Shown here: positions 1-5,132 of the stretch, one piece after another
How positions within the stretch are numbered: the stretch's first letter is position 1
Layout: each line of letters begins with the position of its first letter
Assembly: GCA_013153345.1 (NCBI GenBank)
Contig: JAADEQ010000065.1
Span: forward strand, 1 to 5,223
DNA: 5,223 bases
Reading direction: 5' to 3'
Source: Campylobacterota bacterium
Lineage (GTDB): Bacteria; Campylobacterota; Campylobacteria; Campylobacterales; Sulfurovaceae
Made by a program: the position numbers and the translations under genes
Notes under the pieces: generated by a model
Told to the model about the DNA's origin: nothing
What the model saw: the letters and a program-made list of their open reading frames with translations, nothing else
The model's database searches: none

Positions 1-1
1 T

Positions 2-2542
2 AGTAATAAAAATGGAATTCAAGATGAAGGTGAAGTTGGAGTTGCAAATGTAAAAGTGACTTTAAATGAGACAAATGCAACAACTATAACTGATAGTAGT
101 GGTAGATATGAGTTTTGCGGCCTAAATGAAGGGAATTACTCAATTACAATTGAGACTCCAGAGGGGTATATGATTACATTAAAAAATCAAGGTGGTGATG
201 ATAGTATAGATAGTGATTTAAATAGTGATGGAAGTAGTGATAAAGTTACTATTAAAGGGGATAATAACTATACTTTAGATGGAGGAGTATATAAAACTAC
301 TGCTATTTTGGGAGATAGAGTTTGGCTAGATATTAATGGTAATGGTATTCAAGATGATAATGAGAGTGGAGTTAGTGGAGTGGTGGTATATCTTTTAGAT
401 GCTAATGGAAGTAGAGTAAAAGATAGTAGTGGAAAAGATATAAGTAGTATTAGTGATGAAAATGGAGAGTATAGGTTTGAGGTTGAGCCTGGAGAGTATA
501 TGGTAGAGGTGGATAGTGACTCTATTGGAGTTGGATATAAATTGACTATTAAGGATGCATTAAATAATAGTGTAGATGATAAAGATAGTGATATTGACCC
601 TCAAACCTATAGAAGTGATATTGTAAAGTTAGAAGCAGCAACTGAGTATAGAGATTTAGATATAGGATTGGTGAGAATAGAAGGAGAGATTGATATTGAG
701 AAGCTTACCAATGGAGCTGATGCAGATAGAGCTGATGGTTCAGATGTTCCTTTAGTATTGGTTGGTCAAGAGGTTGAGTGGAGATATATTATTACAAATA
801 GAAGTAGTGAGAGCTTAGTAGATATTAGAGTAGAAGATGATAAAGAGGGGGTAATTAGTTGTCCAAAGGTTGAGTTAGCTCCTAATGAGAGTATGGAGTG
901 TATTAAAAAAGGAGTTGCTAAAGAGGGAGATTATGAAAATAGAGCTATAGTTAGTGCAAAAGGAAAAGAGAGTGGAAGTGAAGTTAGTGATGAAGATTTG
1001 AGTCACTATAGGGGTGTTAATGGAGTTAGTATAGGAGATTTTGTTTGGGAGGATATTAATAGAAACGGCGTGCAAGATGAAAAAGAGGTTGGAATTGGTG
1101 GAGTTGAGGTTATTTTATTTATGAAAAAAGATGATGAGTGGGTAGAGGCTGTAGATATTGATGGAAATAGGGTAGAAAAAGTTACTACCACTAGTGATGG
1201 TAAATATATATTTGAGAATCTAAAGCCAAATGAGACCTATAAGATAAAGTTTGAGATAGGAGATGAGTTTTATCCAACCCTTAAAGATGTAGCAGATGAT
1301 GCAGTTGATAGTGATGTGGATGAGAATAAGGAGATAGTAGTAGAGGTTAATACTACTAATTTAAATTTGGATGGAGGATTTTATAGAAAAGGAGAGATTG
1401 GAGATTATATTTGGGAGGATAGAAATGCAAATGGAATTCAAGATGAAGAGGAAGCTGGAATTGGTGGAGTTGAGGTTATATTATTGAATGAAAATGGAGA
1501 GGAGTTGCAAAGGGTTTTAACTAATGAAGAGGGACTATATTTATTTAAAGGGTTAGAGCCAGCTACTTATCAAGTTAAGATTATAACTCCAGAGGGGTAT
1601 TTTGTTACTAGAGAGAATGTTGGAGATGATGAGAGAGATTCAGATTTAGAGGAGTTTTTGGCTCAAGGTGAAGTGAAGATGCCAAAAGAGTTAATAGAGT
1701 CAAATGAGAGTAATAGAAGCTTAGATGGAGGGATGTTTAAGCCAGTATGTCTGGGAGATTATGTATGGTTGGATGAGAATGGAAATGGTATTCAAGATGA
1801 GGGAGAGAAGCCTCTTGAAGGAGTGAGCGTTAAGCTAATTCCACTAGAGGATGAGTTTGGAAATATTAATACAATTGATGTTTATAAGCAGCCAATTGTT
1901 GATAAAATAATTGCTACTGATAGTAATGGTCACTATGAGTTTTGTGGTCTAATTCCTGGTAGGTATAAGGTTGCTTTTAAGACAGATGAGCCTTATTTGA
2001 GTACTAAAGCAGTTGATAGTTCAGATGAGATAGATAGTGATATTGAGCCATTTAAGAATGCTAGTGAGGAGTGGGTTGAGAGTGAGCCAATTGACTTATC
2101 TCTCTCTAATAAACCGGTATTGGATGCAGGATTTATTGAGAGCTTATGTGTGGGGGATTTTGTCTGGTACGAAGAGGAGGTTAATGGAAGATATGATGAG
2201 GGTGAGCCTGGAGTAATTGGAATAGAGGTAAGATTATTAACATTAGATAATCAAATAGCAAAGGATATCTTTGGGAATGATATTTTGCCAGTAAAAACAA
2301 ATAGTAATGGTGAGTATAGCTTTTGTAATCTAAAGCCTGGAGGAGATTATAAAATTAAATTTATCTTGCCAGATACTTATCATCCAACTATTCAAAATGG
2401 AGTTGCTGATGATGAGATAGATAGTGATGCTAATAGTGAAGGGGAGATTATAGTAAATAATTTACAAAGAGTTGAGGATTCTAAATATCAAGGGATTAAG
2501 GATGGAAAGCCAGGTAACTATACTTTAGATGTGGGGATATAT
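2..2542 (+). repeat. Array of six SdrD B-like protein repeats
   Basis: Five repeats inside the window begin with GDxVW or GDxIW, with the first Gly codon at 311, 1034, 1400, 1754 and 2153. A sixth, cut by the left edge, is seen from its NKNGIQDEGE segment. Each has the same order: GDxVW, D-x-N-x-NGxQDE (Ca loop), GVxVxL strand, S/N-NGxYxF, then a DxxDSD acidic loop (IDSDLN, KDSDID, VDSDVD, RDSDLE, IDSDIE, IDSDAN) and LDGG/LDAG at the end. Spacings of 366, 354 and 399 bp separate repeats 3 to 6. A different domain (686-1024) interrupts the array. Repeat 6 has a degenerate first loop (YEEEVNGRYDEGE). The units are diverged, not tandem DNA copies, although short exact DNA repeats remain. Confidence 0.88.
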
Positions 2543-2653
2543 TGTGATTGTGAGGATTATGAGATAAATCCTACCAAATCTAGTGCATCTTTTAATCTCA
2601 TCTCTTCGCTCTTTTTCTTGCTATTACTTCTATCTCTATTTAGAAGAGTTTAG
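2..2653 (+). CDS. Large SdrD B-like repeat surface protein (adhesin-like), 5'-truncated by window edge
   Basis: The frame is open from base 2 to the TAG at 2651-2653 (883 codons in the window). The first residues, SNKNGIQDEGEVGVANVKVTL, are a typical SdrD B-repeat segment. The GTG at 56 is therefore internal and the real start lies upstream. In window numbering there are six SdrD B-like repeats (residues about 1-100, 104-224, 342-463, 464-581, 582-714, 715-847). One DUF11/DUF7507-like Ig domain sits between repeats 2 and 3 (about 229-341). The C-terminus has a Cys-Asp-Cys motif (848-850) and a hydrophobic helix ending in RRV (about 860-883). Repeats carry GDxVW, NGNGIQDE and DSD motifs, which in this family form calcium-binding Ig-like folds. 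The protein is very acidic and probably exported to the cell surface for adhesion or as a structural stalk. No catalytic domain is visible, and the substrate or partner is unknown. A terminator follows, and the next gene has its own promoter. Confidence 0.9.
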   Translation, partial: SNKNGIQDEGEVGVANVKVTLNETNATTITDSSGRYEFCGLNEGNYSITIETPEGYMITLKNQGGDDSIDSDLNSDGSSDKVTIKGDNNYTLDGGVYKTTAILGDRVWLDINGNGIQDDNESGVSGVVVYLLDANGSRVKDSSGKDISSISDENGEYRFEVEPGEYMVEVDSDSIGVGYKLTIKDALNNSVDDKDSDIDPQTYRSDIVKLEAATEYRDLDIGLVRIEGEIDIEKLTNGADADRADGSDVPLVLVGQEVEWRYIITNRSSESLVDIRVEDDKEGVISCPKVELAPNESMECIKKGVAKEGDYENRAIVSAKGKESGSEVSDEDLSHYRGVNGVSIGDFVWEDINRNGVQDEKEVGIGGVEVILFMKKDDEWVEAVDIDGNRVEKVTTTSDGKYIFENLKPNETYKIKFEIGDEFYPTLKDVADDAVDSDVDENKEIVVEVNTTNLNLDGGFYRKGEIGDYIWEDRNANGIQDEEEAGIGGVEVILLNENGEELQRVLTNEEGLYLFKGLEPATYQVKIITPEGYFVTRENVGDDERDSDLEEFLAQGEVKMPKELIESNESNRSLDGGMFKPVCLGDYVWLDENGNGIQDEGEKPLEGVSVKLIPLEDEFGNINTIDVYKQPIVDKIIATDSNGHYEFCGLIPGRYKVAFKTDEPYLSTKAVDSSDEIDSDIEPFKNASEEWVESEPIDLSLSNKPVLDAGFIESLCVGDFVWYEEEVNGRYDEGEPGVIGIEVRLLTLDNQIAKDIFGNDILPVKTNSNGEYSFCNLKPGGDYKIKFILPDTYHPTIQNGVADDEIDSDANSEGEIIVNNLQRVEDSKYQGIKDGKPGNYTLDVGIYCDCEDYEINPTKSSASFNLISSLFFLLLLLSLFRRV
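686..1024 (+). other. DUF11/DUF7507-like Ig domain inside the surface protein
   Basis: This segment (residues about 229-341) breaks the SdrD B array. It reads IDIEKLTNGADADRADG, then GQEVEWRYIITNRSSESL and VRVxDD-type strands, followed by SCPKVELAPNESMECIKKG. This order matches DUF11/DUF7507-type β-sandwich domains of secreted repeat proteins: an IEKxTNGxDAD start, VxWxYxVTNxG, a Cys-Pro...LxPxESMxC hairpin, and a final NxAxVxA strand. Cys287 and Cys300 are positioned for the usual disulfide across the hairpin. The assignment is from recalled motif patterns, not a profile search. Its likely role is a structural spacer in the extracellular stalk. Confidence 0.7.
2543..2650 (+). other. C-terminal membrane anchor / sorting-like tail of the surface protein
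   Basis: After the last repeat ends (LDVGIY), the chain runs CDCEDYEINPTKSSAS, then the helix FNLISSLFFLLLLLSLF, then RRV and stop. A short polar motif, one hydrophobic helix and a terminal basic cluster form the tripartite plan of C-terminal sorting signals such as PEP-CTERM, GlyGly-CTERM (rhombosortase) and LPXTG. None of those signature motifs is present here. It may be a plain C-terminal membrane anchor or a substrate for an unidentified sortase-like protease. Base composition changes abruptly to pyrimidine-rich because of the Leu/Phe/Ser codons. Confidence 0.65.
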
Positions 2654-2708
2654 AGCTCTTCTTCTCTTTTTTATAATAAAAAATAGCTATAATAAGAGAG
2701 CTTTTTTC
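2652..2708 (+). terminator. Probable intrinsic terminator after the surface-protein gene
   Basis: AGAGCTCTT at 2652-2660, overlapping the stop codon, can pair with GAGAGCTTT at 2696-2704: six Watson-Crick pairs in the AGCTCT/AGAGCT core, extended by wobble pairs. A TTTTTT run follows at 2702-2707. The 35-nt interval contains its own A/T hairpin (TTTTTTA 2667-2673 with TAAAAAA 2677-2683, 3-nt loop). The loop is long for a classic terminator, so this is likely but not certain. Confidence 0.45.
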
Positions 2709-2761
2709 AAGTTTTTATGAATTATTTTGAATGAAATTATAAGAAAAATTGTAGCTAAAAT

Positions 2762-2827
2762 GCACAAAAAGTAAATATTGCCCGTTTTATGGGGATATAT
2801 TAATCGGCCCTTTTTTATTTTTTGTGC
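2762..2827. repeat. 66-bp imperfect palindrome directly upstream of the -10 element
   Basis: Bases 2762-2784 (GCACAAAAAGTAAATA...CCCG) and the reverse complement of 2805-2827 (GCACAAAAAATAAAAA...GCCG) agree at 18 of 23 positions, including the outer nine, around a 20-bp centre. Its GC-rich core (CCCG, GGGG, CGGCCC) stands out from very AT-rich surroundings. The right arm ends at the base before TATAAT. It could be an operator, an RNA hairpin or terminator fed from upstream, or a small repeat element; the sequence alone does not decide. If it were RNA, GGG 2791-2793 plus GAT 2794-2796 could pair with ATC 2803-2805 plus CCC 2808-2810 before TTTTTT, which resembles a terminator. Confidence 0.6.
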
Positions 2828-2833
2828 TATAAT
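2825..2833 (+). promoter_or_regulatory. Extended -10 promoter of the L,D-transpeptidase gene
   Basis: TGC-TATAAT is a perfect -10 hexamer (2828-2833) with the TGn extension. No -35 is recognisable 16-18 bp upstream (that position is CGGCCC). Instead the upstream stretch is T-rich (TTTTTTATTTTTT at 2811-2823), as is known for σ70 promoters of Campylobacterota. A transcription start near 2839-2841 would leave a leader of roughly 30 nt. Confidence 0.65.
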
Positions 2834-2853
2834 TTTATTAAGGAAAAATTTTT

Positions 2854-2859
2854 AAAGGA
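2854..2859 (+). promoter_or_regulatory. Ribosome binding site of the L,D-transpeptidase gene
   Basis: AAAGGA ends nine bases before the ATG at 2869. It supports that ATG, which is also the codon that yields a proper signal peptide. Confidence 0.6.
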
Positions 2860-2868
2860 TAATAAAAA

Positions 2869-4086
2869 ATGAACTCTAAACACTTTCTTATTCTCTCAAT
2901 GTTTTGTTTGGCATTGAATGCTAAAACATTCTTGGAGTTTGGGGATATTTGTGAGGGTAAGTGTAAGAATGACCCAAAAGAGGTGGAGTTAGTTCAAAAA
3001 ATTTTAAATATAGGTAGCGATAAGAAGATAAAAATTACTAAAAAGTATGATAAGGCTACCAAAGAGGCGATTATAGCTTTTCAAAAAGAGCATAATATTC
3101 CAGCAACTGGATATGTTGGAGAGCTTACAAAGGTAGCTTTGGAGACAAAATTTAAATATTACAAATCGATGGCAGAAGATAAAGTTGCCAAGATGGGAAC
3201 TCCTAAATTTTTAACTCAATCTTTTAAGCCTATTAGAGCTAAAGAGTCCACCTCAAAAGAGAAGACAACTAAAGTTTCGAAAAAAGAGAAGATTGATAGT
3301 AGAAAGTTTGATTTTGTAGATAAGAAGTTGGCTGTTAAAGAGAAAGTAGCAGCTGCTCAGCCTCTTAAGTTGAGTAAAAAAGAGATAGAAAAGATTAAAA
3401 AAAGAGAGTTAAGAAGATTAAATAAAAAGATTGCTGCTAAGCGCTTAAAGCTAAAGAGAAAAAAGAGTAAAGATTATGAGATAGCCTCTGTTACACCTCT
3501 AAAGAGCAAGATGGAAAGAAGAAGAGGTAAATCTAGTAGCTTTGAGGAGTTTAAAAAGTATACTGATTTAAAAAAGAGCTATAAGGTCTTTAAAGATTAT
3601 AAGCTTCTTAGAAAGGCAAATGGAAAAAATACCATTGTAAAGATTAATGTAAGAAATCAGCGTGTAAATTTGATTGTTGATGGAAAGGTTGCTCTTAGCT
3701 CACCTTGTACCACAGGGGCTAAAAGAAAGTTTGAGCCAAATACAAAAATATATAGAGATAAGAGAACACCACTTGGAACCTTTAGAGTATTAGAGAAGAT
3801 TGCTGATAAGAGGTCAACTATTTTTGGAGAGATTATTGTTGATGGGAAGGTTGTCTATAGAGGGGATAGAAGAAAATATAAAGGGCCTCCGGGCAAATTT
3901 GTGGGGCACCCTTTAACTAACTGGGTAAGATTAACTTCAGGTGGAATAGGGCTTCATGCAAGTAAATATGTAAAGAGATATCCAGCAAGTAATGGGTGTA
4001 TTAGATTGCCATATGATGTATCTAAAATTATATTTGCAAAGGTCTCTAAGGGAACCAAAGTTATGGTTGTAAATGAGAAGGAGTAG
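2869..4086 (+). CDS. Periplasmic L,D-transpeptidase (YkuD) with peptidoglycan-binding domain and basic linker
   Basis: The 405-residue product has four parts. Residues 1-18 form a short Sec signal peptide with likely cleavage after LNA. Residues about 36-95 are a peptidoglycan-binding-1-like domain (VQKILN, YDKATKEAIIAFQKEHNIPATG). Residues about 100-225 are a Lys/Arg-rich linker. Residues about 255-402 are a YkuD/ErfK catalytic domain. The active-site block is seen as RTPLGTFRV (299-307), GLH (His363) and SNGCIRL with nucleophile Cys377 and Arg379. Family enzymes attack meso-DAP-containing stem peptides through the Cys, forming 3-3 crosslinks or attaching proteins to peptidoglycan; some members instead trim peptides. 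Which reaction applies here cannot be told. Asn375 replaces the commoner His of SHGC. Cys28 and Cys32 follow the signal peptide and may form a disulfide. The ATG is supported by its RBS and promoter. The gene stands alone between two terminator-like structures. Confidence 0.92.
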   Translation: MNSKHFLILSMFCLALNAKTFLEFGDICEGKCKNDPKEVELVQKILNIGSDKKIKITKKYDKATKEAIIAFQKEHNIPATGYVGELTKVALETKFKYYKSMAEDKVAKMGTPKFLTQSFKPIRAKESTSKEKTTKVSKKEKIDSRKFDFVDKKLAVKEKVAAAQPLKLSKKEIEKIKKRELRRLNKKIAAKRLKLKRKKSKDYEIASVTPLKSKMERRRGKSSSFEEFKKYTDLKKSYKVFKDYKLLRKANGKNTIVKINVRNQRVNLIVDGKVALSSPCTTGAKRKFEPNTKIYRDKRTPLGTFRVLEKIADKRSTIFGEIIVDGKVVYRGDRRKYKGPPGKFVGHPLTNWVRLTSGGIGLHASKYVKRYPASNGCIRLPYDVSKIIFAKVSKGTKVMVVNEKE

Positions 4087-4103
4087 AGCTTTTAAATCTT
4101 TTT

Positions 4104-4126
4104 AGGATTAAGAGTCTCTTAATCCT
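4104..4126 (+). terminator. Perfect 23-bp palindrome, probable terminator of the L,D-transpeptidase gene
   Basis: AGGATTAAGAG (4104-4114) and CTCTTAATCCT (4116-4126) are exact reverse complements around one central T, so RNA would form a stem of 10 bp with a 3-nt loop. It starts 17 bases after the stop codon. The following tract (TTTACCTCTTT) is only moderately U-rich, so termination may be weak. Because it lies just upstream of the htpX -10 it could also act as an operator. Confidence 0.6.
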
Positions 4127-4137
4127 TTACCTCTTTA

Positions 4138-4146
4138 TGCTACAAT
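4138..4146 (+). promoter_or_regulatory. Extended -10 promoter of htpX
   Basis: TGC-TACAAT matches the -10 consensus at five of six bases with the TGn extension. No clear -35 exists; the expected position falls within the 23-bp palindrome. A start near 4153 gives a leader of about 49 nt. Confidence 0.5.
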
Positions 4147-4188
4147 TCACAAAAAATACTCATCAACTAGATATTATATGTTAAAAAA

Positions 4189-4195
4189 AGGAGAG
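4189..4195 (+). promoter_or_regulatory. Strong ribosome binding site of htpX
   Basis: AGGAGAG lies six bases before ATG 4202, the best Shine-Dalgarno match in the window. It fixes the htpX start, whose product begins MWEKFKTYF as expected before the first membrane helix. Confidence 0.75.
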
Positions 4196-4201
4196 TAGTA
4201 G

Positions 4202-5050
4202 ATGTGGGAGAAGTTTAAGACCTATTTTTTAATGGTAGCATTGACTCTATTTTTTATCTTTGTTGGGAATTTAATTGCTGGAAAAGTTGGAATGATAATA
4301 GCTTTTATTATTGCAATTGCGATGAACTTTTATGCATATTACTATAGCGATAAGCAAGTTTTAGAGCACTATCATGCAATTCCGGTTACTCCTCAAGATG
4401 CGCCAGAGCTTTATGAGATAGTTGCAAATTTGGCAAAAAAGGCAAATATTCCAGTGCCAAAAATCTATATAATTCCAGATTCTGTTCCAAATGCATTTGC
4501 TACTGGAAGAGATTATAACCATGCAGTTGTTGCAGTAACTGAGGGGATTTTGGATTTGCTTGATAAAGAGGAGCTAGAAGCAGTAATTGCTCATGAGCTA
4601 TCGCATATAAAACATTATGATATGCTAATTGGAACAATTGCAGCAACAATTGCTGGAGCAATCTCAATTCTTTCAAACTTTGGAATGATGTTTGGAGGAG
4701 GAGAAAGAGAGAATAGAAACTTTATAGTTGATTTGATTTTAATGTTTTTAGCACCACTTGCTGCAACAATTATTCAAATGGCAATTAGCAGAAGCAGAGA
4801 GTTTGAAGCAGATAAGGGAGCAGCTTTAATTACTGGCCATCCTGAGTGGTTACAAAGTGCATTAGCAAAGCTTGATAACTATGCTAAGCAAGCAGTTTTG
4901 CATGATGCAGACCCAGCAACTGCGCATCTATTTATTGTAAATCCACTAAGTGGACTAAGGGATAAATTAGCAAATCTATTTTCAACTCATCCAAGCACTG
5001 AAGAGAGAATTGAAAAGCTTGAACTTCTTAAAAGAGAGTTAAAAAGATAG
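4202..5050 (+). CDS. htpX: HtpX-type membrane zinc metalloprotease (M48)
   Basis: The 282-residue protein has the usual length and layout of HtpX. Two N-terminal helices (about 8-24 and 28-47) precede a cytosolic catalytic part, with two further hydrophobic segments (about 141-163 and 174-196) after the active site. HELSH at 131-135 is the HExxH zinc motif (His131, His135, catalytic Glu132). REFEAD (199-204) supplies the likely third ligand Glu200. Other family marks are IPDSVPNAFATGR (91-103), AVTEGIL, NPLSGL and a C-terminal STHPSTEERIEKL (261-273). In other bacteria HtpX degrades misfolded or damaged inner-membrane proteins alongside FtsH and is often stress-induced; no such control is visible here beyond a single promoter. 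All catalytic residues are present, so the enzyme should be active. The final codons form the 5' arm of the downstream terminator. Confidence 0.96.
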   Translation: MWEKFKTYFLMVALTLFFIFVGNLIAGKVGMIIAFIIAIAMNFYAYYYSDKQVLEHYHAIPVTPQDAPELYEIVANLAKKANIPVPKIYIIPDSVPNAFATGRDYNHAVVAVTEGILDLLDKEELEAVIAHELSHIKHYDMLIGTIAATIAGAISILSNFGMMFGGGERENRNFIVDLILMFLAPLAATIIQMAISRSREFEADKGAALITGHPEWLQSALAKLDNYAKQAVLHDADPATAHLFIVNPLSGLRDKLANLFSTHPSTEERIEKLELLKRELKR

Positions 5051-5061
5051 CTCTCTTTTTT
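5031..5061 (+). terminator. Intrinsic terminator of htpX, overlapping its last codons
   Basis: AAAGAGAG (5031-5038) pairs perfectly with CTCTCTTT (5051-5058), with one more A-T pair outside. The loop is 12 nt and a T run occupies 5056-5061. The 5' arm and the loop lie in coding sequence, and the TAG stop (5048-5050) closes the loop, so the last ribosome could interfere with folding. Confidence 0.75.
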
Positions 5062-5073
5062 CTTCTTATTAGT

Positions 5074-5101
5074 TTGTAGTTTTAATAAAAAGTGGTATAC
5101 T
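5074..5101 (+). promoter_or_regulatory. Promoter of the 3'-terminal partial gene
   Basis: TTGTAG (5074-5079) is a plausible -35. A 16-bp spacer separates it from TATACT (5096-5101), which also carries a TGG extension. A start near 5108 leaves a leader of about 25 nt before the ATG at 5133. Confidence 0.6.
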
Positions 5102-5132
5102 ATCTTCAAAAATTATATTAAAAAGAGGATTT

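Noticed and set aside
56..58. GTG at 56 as the start of the surface protein
   Set aside because: The same frame is open back to base 2 and encodes a clear SdrD B-repeat segment (NKNGIQDEGE), so the GTG is an internal Val codon.
875..1191. Two open frames on the minus strand (875-1075 and 1006-1191)
   Set aside because: They lie opposite the surface-protein frame, encode low-complexity Ser/Thr/Phe/Ile-rich peptides caused by the C-poor coding strand, and have no supporting promoter, RBS or domain.
2..2542. CRISPR or satellite-type tandem DNA repeat
   Set aside because: Periodicity is at protein level with unequal unit lengths of 354-399 bp and only short exact DNA matches; there are no uniform repeats and spacers.
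2543..2650. LPXTG sortase anchor, as in staphylococcal Sdr proteins
   Set aside because: No LPXTG-like motif precedes the hydrophobic tail, and the rest of the window suggests a Gram-negative cell.
2654..2868. A small protein gene in the intergenic region
   Set aside because: No frame of useful length with a start codon and RBS is present; the region is explained by terminator, palindrome, promoter and RBS.
2896..2907. Lipobox (Cys13) in the L,D-transpeptidase signal peptide
   Set aside because: The context SMFC does not fit the lipobox consensus, and the hydrophobic core continues past it to a good Ala-x-Ala-like cleavage site at residue 18.
4171..4179. ATATTATAT as an alternative -10 for htpX
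   Set aside because: It lacks a TGn extension and would leave a leader barely long enough for the RBS; TGC-TACAAT at 4138-4146 is the better candidate.
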